DNA from: Thelephora terrestris
Taxonomy: Eukaryota > Basidiomycota > Agaricomycetes > Thelephorales > Thelephoraceae
Length of the DNA stretch: 64,000 bases
Reading direction: 5' to 3'
Assembly: GCA_015956445.1 (NCBI GenBank)
Contig: WIUZ02000003.1
Location: forward strand, 1,054,001-1,118,000
The position numbers and the translations under genes are program-made. The notes below the pieces were generated by a model. It was not told the DNA's origin. It made no database searches and worked only from the letters and a program-made list of their open reading frames with translations. Positions within the stretch are counted from its first letter, which is position 1. Each line of letters opens with the position of its first letter. Positions 10,334-19,680 of this stretch are shown here, piece by piece.

Positions 10334-10888
10334 TCAGACAAGAACAAACAGGTCGATATCACATGAACAGTTCTGAGGAAGAGGGCAACGATGAGCGAAG
10401 TGGTGGGGGTTATGAATACTCTCAGGACAGTAAGACCACACTCGCGTCACCGGATCCTGCCAACACTCCCTACACCCCAACACATCATGAGACAAACTAT
10501 CATACATCTCTCGCCGCACGTCCGACAAGGCTGCGCTCACTAAGGCGAACCCATAGCGGTCTTGGAGACCCGCCACTTCCACCTTCAACTTCATCCTCAC
10601 CTGACGTGACTTGTCGGAGGGACGACAACGTTTACCAGAACGAGTCATCGGACTCTTGCGGGTCTTCTTCCTCTGGGACCTCTCCACCATCTGGCGAACT
10701 GGGGCAGGACTCCAGGGAGGGGATGGAGGGAGAGGAACGCCCTGATCCTGGCGGTGGCGAAGGGATGACTGGGGACTTGCAAGGGGGGTCGGTGCAATAA
10801 GCCCCGTGACATTGGTGTCCGAAATATCGGAAGAGAGATGCCTGGAAAGGTCCCCAATGTTCCAAAGCAAAGTGAGAGAAGTCATCAT
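10334..10888 (-). CDS. Family A overlapping minus-strand frame with Cys/His-rich end
   Basis: A second minus-strand frame, 184 codons, overlaps the 3' part of the 201-residue ORF and runs past it. Its last 110 residues are well conserved with the corresponding frame of copy 3 (26985-27521), including basic (KSPMTRSGKRCRPSDKSRQ) and Cys/His-rich parts (LGCRECWQDP, NPHHFAHRCPLPQNCSC) that suggest zinc binding. The non-overlapping end is conserved as protein and is therefore probably coding. How it is expressed relative to the overlapping ORF is not known. Confidence 0.45.
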   Translation of the reverse strand: MMTSLTLLWNIGDLSRHLSSDISDTNVTGLIAPTPLASPQSSLRHRQDQGVPLPPSPPWSPAPVRQMVERSQRKKTRKSPMTRSGKRCRPSDKSRQVRMKLKVEVAGLQDRYGFALVSAALSDVRREMYDSLSHDVLGCRECWQDPVTRVWSYCPESIHNPHHFAHRCPLPQNCSCDIDLFVLV

Positions 10889-11237
10889 TCAAACTGTTCA
10901 TGATGACGTACATGAGGTCCACCCGCTTCTCCAATTTCGCAATCCGATCCTCCCTCTCCCTCTCCATGGCGTCCAGTAAAAGGACGGCTCCAGGGTGTTG
11001 AGCTCGGACCACAGGCCCGGAAAGCCTGGGATCCTCGTAACCAGCCTGTTCCCAGAACTCGGCGGGGGCGTTGTGAGCGGTGAGGAAGTTAATGGCGACC
11101 TGGTTGTCATGGGCAATGTTGGCAGGGGAGTCATACAAATGTTGCTCCATGTCGTAGGGAGCATTCGTCTCGAAGGACGGGGTGAAGGGGGTAGCGGCAG
11201 CATTGAGCACAGCGTTGTTGGCAACGAAAGAAGACAT
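10632..11237 (-). CDS. Family A minus-strand protein (copy 2)
   Basis: ORF of 201 residues from ATG 11237-11235. It contains the segments AATPFTPSFETNAPYDMEQH and FWEQAGYEDPR, a predicted helical stretch (LLDAMEREREDRIAKLEKRV), the segment LEHWGPFQASLFRYFGHQCH, and an acidic/proline-rich end. Copy 3 has the same order plus about 25 extra residues before the helical stretch. No family recognised. It is divergent from the 207-residue gene with a shared upstream region. Confidence 0.6.
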   Translation of the reverse strand: MSSFVANNAVLNAAATPFTPSFETNAPYDMEQHLYDSPANIAHDNQVAINFLTAHNAPAEFWEQAGYEDPRLSGPVVRAQHPGAVLLLDAMEREREDRIAKLEKRVDLMYVIMNSLNDDFSHFALEHWGPFQASLFRYFGHQCHGAYCTDPPCKSPVIPSPPPGSGRSSPSIPSLESCPSSPDGGEVPEEEDPQESDDSFW

Positions 11238-11446
11238 AGTAGTAATATGTGGAGAAGGTGGTAGTGGTGTTGGGTGGGAGTGGAAAAGAGACGATGAGGG
11301 GAACGATCATTAATCCCCCTGACTTAAATACATCCTGACTCAAAGAAAACCTAAAAGGGGAAAACAAAAACCCATTATCCATTAACGTCCCCATTAGGGT
11401 AAACGAACCCTCAACCCCGATCGCGATCCCATCAATTCAGAGAAAT

Positions 11447-11575
11447 CCCCATCGATCATGGGAAATCCCCATTTATCCTCTACTGCCGCCGTGAAACGAG
11501 AGAAATCCCCACCGATCATGAGAAATCCCCATCAGTCTTCTATTACCACCATCGATCGTAAGAAATCCCCATTAT
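11447..11575 (+). repeat. GAAATCCCC repeat cluster (copy 2)
   Basis: Five or six copies of GAAATCCCC(A) lie between the divergent start codons, as in copies 1 and 3. Conserved position suggests a regulatory role; inferred only. Confidence 0.55.
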
Positions 11576-11737
11576 GCTTCTAGTGACTCCTTTACTATTG
11601 TTCTCCTATTTCATTTCGTTATTTGTCGCTCTAAAGTCCCACTCCCCTGACTCGTCCAACCTACCCTAAACTACGCACAGACCATGTTGATTCCTGTTTG
11701 ACTCATTGTAAAGTAATGACTCCTGTAGAGGATTGGG

Positions 11738-11744
11738 TATATAA
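11738..11744 (+). promoter_or_regulatory. TATA box of the 207-residue ORF (copy 2)
   Basis: TATATAA about 145 bp upstream of ATG 11889, in the same conserved context as copies 1 and 3. Confidence 0.5.
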
Positions 11745-11888
11745 GGAAGAGCGTTCGCTCCTTTCTTTTCCCCATTCTCAATCTCTTCTGTACTCCTCTA
11801 CCTACAACCTGAATACAAGTAAGCTGAGGAATTCTCCTCACGTCTTGCCCTTTCTGACTCATTTCAGCAGGAATCCTCCTGCCAGTGT

Positions 11889-12512
11889 ATGTTCAGTGCC
11901 CCTAACCCCTTCCCCTCTACAAGTCCAGTTCAACGCCCAGTCGTCCCTGACGCTAGGAGATCTATCTGGGAGTATAAACTCATCAGAAGTCTTCAAGTAA
12001 ACCGCACCACCGGTTTACTCACCCATTTCCCTTACTATCGTCCCTTTGCAGCTCTCGACGCCGGAGTCACCACTCCTCCTTTTCTCCTAGGAGCCGATCA
12101 TCAATTCCTTTGGAATTCAGATCTTACGGAGAGTGTCCTTGCGACTGTTTACTTTAGTATCAGCCCAGCCTTTTACTTTCCCTCCCCACGCGTTCATCTC
12201 ACCACTAACATCCACACCCATTCTCCTGCTATTATCGTTCTTTGGTGGGAAGTCCCAACTGAACTACCTTACCCCGTTATAGAATATCTCGTCAACTTCG
12301 AACGTCTTAGCGACCAAGACTTCGAACCTTTTGTGCAGCAACTCAACCAGTTTTGCCAAGACTATCACTCACCCGTTCATCCCTACCAAACCGAGTCACC
12401 TCTCTCTCTTGATATCCCTCCTCTCCTCGTCTCCACGCCCGGAACCCCCTTCAAAACCAGACCCGATACCCCTCACCCATCCGCTAATCCTCTAGCGCCC
12501 CACAAACAGTAA
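11889..12512 (+). CDS. Family A conserved 207-residue protein (copy 2)
   Basis: Complete ORF from ATG 11889. Compared with copy 1 (864-1487) nearly all of the roughly 59 codon differences are synonymous; only three alter the residue. No signal peptide or known domain was recognised. The ORF ends 20 bases before the unit's terminus, so coding sequence reaches almost to the end of the element, which is unusual for an LTR. Confidence 0.7.
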   Translation: MFSAPNPFPSTSPVQRPVVPDARRSIWEYKLIRSLQVNRTTGLLTHFPYYRPFAALDAGVTTPPFLLGADHQFLWNSDLTESVLATVYFSISPAFYFPSPRVHLTTNIHTHSPAIIVLWWEVPTELPYPVIEYLVNFERLSDQDFEPFVQQLNQFCQDYHSPVHPYQTESPLSLDIPPLLVSTPGTPFKTRPDTPHPSANPLAPHKQ

Positions 12513-12537
12513 GCAGGCCTCCAACCCTGACAGGTTC

Positions 12538-13899
12538 CCGAACGTACCAGTCGAGGACAAAGCTGACGAACCGATGACCGTGGACAGCGTCCTGGACAAG
12601 TTACGAGACGTTGAAGGAAGTGCCGACCCCACAAAGAAGTCCATCAAAGAAGCTCCCGATCTGGGGAAATTGAGTAAGCGACCAACTGGTATATCCCAAA
12701 ATCGCGAGATAACAAAAAATGACTTAGCCTTGGGAGAGCCCGAGCCACCTTTGCCCAATCAGAACGAAAGGACCACCTCGGACGTCCACGTAGCAAGGTC
12801 GTTTGCGGCCGGAATAATCCAGGCAAGTGATATGTCTAAAAATCCAGAAAACCGACATATGAGTACAATGATTCCACAGGTTGATATCGAAGAGCCCGGA
12901 AACCCACCTATTGCAGTTTTAGATCCCTCCATGGATCTTGCCCCAGATTCCCCACCGATGCTATACTACCCGGACGACATCGAAACCAACGAACTCTCCG
13001 AAGACCACGAGAAACTGCCGGACGCCAAGGATCACCAAGCAGAACTCAAGGCGTGGTCAAGATTGTACCCTGCCACTTTTGATTCCCCGCCCGAGGAACC
13101 GCCCTCGTCACCCGAAGAAAACGAGCAGGCCCTGGAACGGATTCAAGCAAATCTAAGTTTTTTAGCACCATACCTCGAACGCCTCCAGAGCCGGAAGAAT
13201 CGCCGTGAAGTCCTCGAGTGCCTAGGCGAACTCGGACTCCTCCAGTTGACGTACGAGATGACAAAGGACAACCTGGAGGGAGTTCAGCAAAAACGCGAAT
13301 ACTGGGGAGGAGAAATAGGGAAAGTTCTGTTCAACCGAAGGGAACACATCGCAACTTACCTTGAAGCGAAGCGCCGTGAAGAAGCCCTGAAACCGGCCAA
13401 GTCCGACCCCCTGATCAAGGAAGAATCACCCGAAGTACTCTCAAAAACTCTGGGTAATCATTTTGCCGAGATTACGTCTAACGTACCGAAGGTTCAGCAA
13501 ATCGCACCCGCACCGGGACCCGGATTTGAAGACCTTGAAGACGTCAAACAGCAGATCGTGGTACTCGAAGAACGGATCGATGGAACAACAAGCGATTTAA
13601 CGACCCGGTTGAGGGAGCTTGAAAATCAGGTATACACAGACGGATGTTTACTCACCGAACTCAACTGGAGGTCGAACGAGTTGAAGAAGCAGGAGAACAG
13701 AGTCCGAGCCGATAAGGAGAGGTCCTGGAAGAACAATCCGAGGGCAAACCACCGCTATGAGACCCGGTCCGTAACTGCGAACTCAAACGAAAGAGCAAAC
13801 GAGGTACGGAAGCAGCTGTCACAATTGACAGATCAGATCAAAGCGCTCGAAGTCAAAGTCGAGACCCTGCGCGTCGAATTGAGATCTGTCAAAGATAAG
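12538..13899 (+). CDS. Second ORF of the Gypsy-like element, last visible stretch
   Basis: Coding-like stretch resuming after the family A unit. It has an acidic, proline-rich first half and long helical, coiled-coil-like segments in the second half (EDVKQQIVVLEERIDG and RKQLSQLTDQIKALEVKVE). No domain recognised. It is cut at 13899 by the family B unit starting TGTCAGGG. No reverse transcriptase follows in the window. Confidence 0.45.
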
Positions 13900-15586
13900 T
13901 GTCAGGGCCACTCTACCCCAACAACTACCAGTGCACTGAGCCGACTCCGCAGAGTACTCACTAGTCCAACTAGCTTGTGAGAGAACGATCACGTCTCTAT
14001 TCTTCCGGTAGGTTGTCCGAGGTCACTACAAGTCAGGTCGAAATCCTAAAGAGAAACCCAACCTAAACCGTACTTCGTTCGGTTTAACAAGCAAGGGTTG
14101 ATCCCTACAACAGGATTGATGACTCCACCAGTTGATCGACTGGACGCTCGAGGTGTTCTAATATGACTGCTGGGAGTCTATAGTTACGAGGCGCAGTTGA
14201 CGCGCAGAGCGGGAGGGAGAGCAGATGGGGATGTCTTGGATCAAACAAGAAACTCTGACTTGTCCTTAACTGCAACTGGGCTGAGAAGGGCAGAGGATTT
14301 CCTGAGGTAACAAAACTAAGGTACTACGATACAGCCACAGTTGCTACTTATACTAAAGGAGTGGCCATGACGTCAATACCCTAATATACCCTTATCAAGT
14401 CCAGAACAAAGGGAGATAAGGAGTGTGTGAACGCAAAGTAAGGGAAGCGAACAAATGTGACGCGTGGGAGAATAAAGGACAAAGGGCCTTACTAGCGTGT
14501 GAAGGATTGCATAAAAGATAAGGAATGTCCGCATGAAACATAGGGGTAAAGATAACACTAGTTCAAAAAGAAAGAGGGGCATGGGGTCATGAAAGTTCGT
14601 ACCTGGGGATCACACCCAAGGGCTAGGTGAGAATCTTCTTGGATGCTTCCTTTGGAGAGGCCAAAGATAGAGACCATGCAGCATCCCTTGTTGTCTGTAG
14701 GCGGTAACAGCATCACAGACTAGTGGCAACCTTATCGTGCGTCCGAACATGAGGAGCGAGGGCCTAGACTCATGGGACATAAGGGATTACAGATTCGCCG
14801 GCGTTTCACGCTAACGGCTACTCCACATTCGCTGAGCTAAACAAAAGGAGTCTAAGGCACTCCTCCCGAATAACGGCGATTCCTTCCTCCGGTTAGGAGA
14901 CTGTGATGTGACTGTCCACGTGTGTGATCAGGGTCCAGGGTTGATCGTAATCGTAAAGTCATGAGGGGTCGTAAAAAGGGGTTCGTGATGTCATAAAGGG
15001 GTCATCAGGGTCTTGAGACCTATTTTTAGTGCGCGCGCGTTCTAGGCGTTCCGGAACGAAGTTCTTCCAAGGCCGTCCCGCGGGCCGAGGTGTCAGCTTG
15101 ATGTAGTAAGCCGACGATGATGGTACAGTGGCGGAAGTTGATGTGACCCGGACCAATGAGGTTCGTCGAGGTAGGTCACGTGAAGGATCACCGATCTAGG
15201 CTATAAGAAGGACGTCTTCTTGGAGCCATCCTTGATCAGCAACACCAGCAACTTTCCCATCATCTTACCACAACATGTCTTTCCCCAACAACCACACCTA
15301 CAAGGTTGCCAACGGCATCTCTACCATCTCCCGTATCGACCGTTGTGCCGCCGCTCGCAAGACCTACGCCTGTGCAGCTGGAACTCCCTATACCACTGAT
15401 GATCAGGTATGGGGGAGACCTAGAGCTTTGTGTGTTAGCACTAACGCCTTCCTCTAGGTAGAGGACCGTTCTTTCGGGCGTTGATGTCCAGCTAACGGCT
15501 TCTAGATCTTGGAGGTCGTCACAGAAGTGGACGCCGAACGTCTCAGGGAGACGATGCCTCATTTGATGGGGTTGACCTGGGACGAC
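13900..15586 (+). mobile_element. Family B LTR-type unit, truncated copy
   Basis: Starts TGTCAGGGCCAC and runs 1.69 kb in plus orientation before being cut at 15586 by a foldback element. It matches the reverse complement of 22977 back to about 21300, the first half of the complete copy at 19681-22977, with near identity. About 14000-15270 is upstream, non-coding sequence of the family B gene; no other gene is apparent there. The 5' flank is ATAAG; the partner duplication cannot be seen because the 3' end is missing. Confidence 0.65.
15275..15586 (+). CDS. Family B gene, first part only
   Basis: Begins with ATG 15275 (MSFPNNHTYKVANG), with a GT-AG intron of about 99 bp after the first 44 codons and a branch-point-like CTAAC near its 3' end. 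It then continues ILEVVTEVDAERLRETMPHL until the foldback element. The first exon differs from the complete copy (start 21603) by three residues in 44. The remainder of the gene is missing here. Confidence 0.55.
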
Positions 15587-16530
15587 CAGTAGTCCTTATT
15601 AGATGTAGATACACATTACCACGGTATCTCGTATTTGTGCAATCTAGCATGCGGTAGTTTGTGCAATGCTTTAGGCATTGCAATTGGGCCTGCGGGTTGT
15701 GCAATGCCGACGATATGGTACTACCGGGTGACTGGGTCAGCTTATATAAGCCAGTCATGTGATTTTCCCAAAAAGGAAATTTTTATGGCTGACATAAGCA
15801 GGTCATGTGACTGAAAAAAGTGGATGTTGCTTATGTAATCAGATCATGTGACTGACCAAAAAAGGAAAGTTTTGATGGCTTACATAAGCAACTCAAAAAT
15901 GATTTTGGCATCAAAATTTCCTTTTTAGGAAATTTTGATGGCTGACATAATCAGGTCATGTGACTGAAAAAAGTGGGTGTTGCTTATGTAATCAGGTCAT
16001 GTGACCGACCAAAAAAAGAAAGTTTTGATGGCTTACATAAGCGTCTCAAAAATGCTTTTGGAGGGGTCTTTCCTAAAAAAGAAATTCCTTTTTAGGAAAT
16101 TTTGATGGCTTACATAAGCAACTCAGAAATGCATTTGGCAAAAATTACCAAAAAAGGAAATTTCCTAAAAAGGAAATTATATGCTAGAAAATTCGGAAAA
16201 ATGCCAGAAAAATCCTAAAAAATACCGAAAAAATTCCCATGGGTCTGGAAAGTGCTCAAAATTGCAAATAAATACCAGAAATATTCAAATAAATCATTTT
16301 TCTGGCTGGAAAAATCCGGAAAAATTACCAGAAATTCCAGAATATGTGTAAATATTTTATAAAAATTATTCTCATTTTTTTGTTCATTAAATAGCTTGTA
16401 ATTTTGATATTAATGTATTTTCTGCTCCAAAAAATTAATAAAAGTTGATAATTACAAATATATTCATAGTCTTTATTATATCATAAAATACAGACCTGTT
16501 AGTGGTCATAAACTACCCCTATAACTGGTC

Positions 16531-16877
16531 CTAGACCTAACCTAACCTAACCCTAACCCTAACCCTAAACCTAAACTTCAACCTGCCCTAAACCTAACCT
16601 AACCTAACCTAACCTAAACCTAACCTAACCTAACCTAAACCTAACCTAACCTAAACCTAAACCTAACCTAACCTAAACCTAACCTAGTACAAAACCTAAA
16701 CCTAAACCTAACCTACCCTACACCTAACCTGGCCTAGTTTGGCCTGATCTTATCTTATCTTATCTTATCATGTCTTACCTAGCCTAAACCTAACCTAACC
16801 CAGCCTAGCCTAACCTGACATAGTCCACTTAACCTAGTCCACCACAGATCACCCAACCTAACCTGACCTAAAGTGGT
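16531..16877 (+). repeat. CCTAA (telomere-like) block, left arm
   Basis: Dense CCTAAC and CCTAAA repeats, including a run of three CCCTAA units near 16550 identical to the TTAGGG telomere repeat on the other strand. Density falls toward the centre of the palindrome. Mirrored at 17654-18000. Confidence 0.7.
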
Positions 16878-17653
16878 CCACCTGACCCAGCCTGATGCAA
16901 CTTGACTTGATCTTATCTAATCAGCTGTCATCTTATCTGCCCCTGATCTAAATACCTTAGCTGACCAATGTTTAACCCAACCTCACCCAGCTCACCAGCA
17001 CATGACTGGGCCACAGGAACACACTATGAGCTGTACCATCCCATACCCTGTATCCAACTGTCACTCAAGCACAACAACTGTGGTGGACCTACAAGCCCAC
17101 AGACCCACAACTTTAGACTGCTCACTCAGTGGAGACATCTGTTATCCAACCTCACCCATGTACTGCTCTCATCCTGTGTTCTGTGCCGGACCCCAACTTC
17201 ACCACAACTCAAGTTCAGCCGGGTGGCTGAACCTATAAGCCAGATTGATATAGACCACCAGTTGTGCATCCCTGGATTGGTAGGCCTGAGAGCACATGGT
17301 CCAGCCACCCGGCTGAACTTGAGTTGTGGTGAAGTTGGGGTCCGGCACAGAACACAGGATGAGAGCAGTACATGGGTGAGGTTGGATAACAGATGTCTCC
17401 ACTGAGTGAGCAGTCTAAAGTTGTGGGTCTGTGGGCTTGTAGGTCCACCACAGTTGTTGTGCTTGAGTGACAGTTGGATACAGGGTATGGGATGGTACAG
17501 CTCATAGTGTGTTCCTGTGGCCCAGTCATGTGCTGGTGAGCTGGGTGAGGTTGGGTTAAACATTGGTCAGCTAAGGTATTTAGATCAGGGGCAGATAAGA
17601 TGACAGCTGATTAGATAAGATCAAGTCAAGTTGCATCAGGCTGGGTCAGGTGG

Positions 17654-18000
17654 ACCACTTTAGGTCAGGTTAGGTTGGGTGATCTGTGGTGGACTAGGTT
17701 AAGTGGACTATGTCAGGTTAGGCTAGGCTGGGTTAGGTTAGGTTTAGGCTAGGTAAGACATGATAAGATAAGATAAGATAAGATCAGGCCAAACTAGGCC
17801 AGGTTAGGTGTAGGGTAGGTTAGGTTTAGGTTTAGGTTTTGTACTAGGTTAGGTTTAGGTTAGGTTAGGTTTAGGTTTAGGTTAGGTTAGGTTTAGGTTA
17901 GGTTAGGTTAGGTTTAGGTTAGGTTAGGTTAGGTTTAGGGCAGGTTGAAGTTTAGGTTTAGGGTTAGGGTTAGGGTTAGGTTAGGTTAGGTCTAGGACCA
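17654..18000 (-). repeat. TTAGG (telomere-like) block, right arm
   Basis: Mirror image of 16531-16877, with GGTTAGGTTAGG and GGGTTAGGGTTAGGG runs near 17960-17980. Part of the foldback element. Confidence 0.7.
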
Positions 18001-18939
18001 GTTATAGGGGTAGTTTATGACCACTAACAGGTCTGTATTTTATGATATAATAAAGACTATGAATATATTTGTAATTATCAACTTTTATTAATTTTTTGGA
18101 GCAGAAAATACATTAATATCAAAATTACAAGCTATTTAATGAACAAAAAAATGAGAATAATTTTTATAAAATATTTACACATATTCTGGAATTTCTGGTA
18201 ATTTTTCCGGATTTTTCCAGCCAGAAAAATGATTTATTTGAATATTTCTGGTATTTATTTGCAATTTTGAGCACTTTCCAGACCCATGGGAATTTTTTCG
18301 GTATTTTTTAGGATTTTTCTGGCATTTTTCCGAATTTTCTAGCATATAATTTCCTTTTTAGGAAATTTCCTTTTTTGGTAATTTTTGCCAAATGCATTTC
18401 TGAGTTGCTTATGTAAGCCATCAAAATTTCCTAAAAAGGAATTTCTTTTTTAGGAAAGACCCCTCCAAAAGCATTTTTGAGACGCTTATGTAAGCCATCA
18501 AAACTTTCTTTTTTTGGTCGGTCACATGACCTGATTACATAAGCAACACCCACTTTTTTCAGTCACATGACCTGATTATGTCAGCCATCAAAATTTCCTA
18601 AAAAGGAAATTTTGATGCCAAAATCATTTTTGAGTTGCTTATGTAAGCCATCAAAACTTTCCTTTTTTGGTCAGTCACATGATCTGATTACATAAGCAAC
18701 ATCCACTTTTTTCAGTCACATGACCTGCTTATGTCAGCCATAAAAATTTCCTTTTTGGGAAAATCACATGACTGGCTTATATAAGCTGACCCAGTCACCC
18801 GGTAGTACCATATCGTCGGCATTGCACAACCCGCAGGCCCAATTGCAATGCCTAAAGCATTGCACAAACTACCGCATGCTAGATTGCACAAATACGAGAT
18901 ACCGTGGTAATGTGCATCTACATCTAATAAGGACTACTG

Positions 18940-19680
18940 AAGACGTTGACGAAGACGCGCTCGAAGCGTGGGAGGAGAACAACTCCAAAGCCCTAGGAAA
19001 TGTATTCCTGAGGCTAAGTCCTGACATCCAGGCAAAACACAAGTCCGAAGAGGATGCTTGGGCTTTGTACCAGGCAATCGATGCGGAGTATGGGAAGCCC
19101 GGTGTAATGGGGATCTATTTGGAGTTCAAAAACGCTCTGGACATACAGATCCCTGGAAATGCGGACCCCATTCCGGCGATAGACAAAATCATGGCCCATT
19201 TTGGTCGACTTGCTGAAGCAAATGCAGCAATCCCAGATTTCATCAAGGCCATGATGATACTCTCCCGGATGCCTCCTGCCTATGATTACCTTGCCCAGAT
19301 CCTCTGCCAGGCCGACGATATCAGTAAAGTCAATATCGATGAGCTAAGGAAAATGGTCAAATTGGCCTGGGAGCAGAAGTCCAGCTCCCGTCGCTCCGGA
19401 CAACAAGCACAGAAGTTGTCCAACGTACAGCGCGCCCCTGGGAACCCAAATTTCCAGCAGCAACAGCAGCAGCACGACGGGAGCCAGCCCCAGGGCCAAG
19501 GCCGAGGACGAAACCGTCGAGGACAAAGAGGAGGTCGAGGAAGATTCCAACAACAGGCTCAGCAAACTGACGAGTCTCAAATGCCACCTCCCCCTCCACA
19601 ACCTCTGGTTCCCTCCAGCTCTAACATCTCAGTCTCGGATTATGGCTTTGCCTCCATGGCGGCTTTTCCCATACGCCATT
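18940..19680 (+). CDS. Copia-like gag fragment
   Basis: Encodes a UBN2-type Copia gag: EDVDEDALEAWEENNSKALG, the segment DAWALYQAIDAEYGKPG, and a later MKMxILSRMPPAYDY-like region, then a Gln-rich and RGRG-rich nucleic-acid-binding tail in place of a visible zinc knuckle. The N-terminal part of gag is missing at the left junction. The fragment stops at the CCATT target duplication of the family B unit. Confidence 0.65.

Larger units (their letters stand above)
10229..12532 (+). mobile_element. Family A LTR-type unit, copy 2 (complete)
   Basis: Complete 2304-bp unit. It starts TGTCACGAACGCGTGACA, itself a hairpin, ends AACCCTGACA, and is flanked by the 5-bp duplication GGTTC (10224-10228 and 12533-12537). 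It carries a minus-strand gene region (11237-10334), a divergent plus-strand ORF (11889-12512) and a shared intergenic region of about 650 bp. It sits inside the Gypsy-like element and looks whole. Termini and duplication are those of a solo LTR; size and cargo are atypical. Confidence 0.8.
1582..13899 (+). mobile_element. Ty3/Gypsy-like LTR retrotransposon, interrupted and incomplete
   Basis: Parts in order: 5' LTR (1582-3001), primer-binding site (3004-3021), gag with zinc knuckle and retropepsin (3109-5973), then a long second ORF of unknown function in three stretches. The element is interrupted by the CACTG foldback (8307-9531) and the family A unit (10229-12532), and is cut at 13899 by the family B unit. 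No reverse transcriptase, RNase H or integrase and no 3' LTR are visible, so they lie elsewhere or are missing; the element may be a non-autonomous derivative. Besides the insertions it carries only few breaks. Without a second LTR no age estimate from LTR divergence is possible. Confidence 0.7.
15587..18939. mobile_element. Large foldback element with telomere-like repeats
   Basis: A 3353-bp inverted repeat: arms 15587-17229 and 17302-18939 (about 1.64 kb each, differing in length by a few bases) around a 72-bp spacer. Ends are CAGTAGTCCTTATTAGATG and its reverse complement. Each arm has an outer unique part, then repeated GTCATGTGACTG / GCTTACATAAGC modules, AAAAAGGAAATT motifs, an AT-rich part, and a CCTAAC/CCTAAA block. 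There is no transposase. The flanks (family B gene on the left, Copia gag on the right) do not show a target duplication, and each neighbour is missing the part that should face the element. The superfamily is not determined. Confidence 0.7.

Noticed and set aside
16968-17563. Two overlapping 145-codon frames around the palindrome centre
   Set aside because: Mirror-image products of the inverted repeat; low-complexity translation.
16531-18000. Interpretation of the CCTAA blocks as a true chromosome end
   Set aside because: The repeats are degenerate, inverted toward each other and embedded in a mobile palindrome with sequence continuing on both sides.
18768-18939. Extension of the Copia gag frame upstream of 18940
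   Set aside because: This stretch is the right arm of the foldback element; the open frame is accidental fusion.
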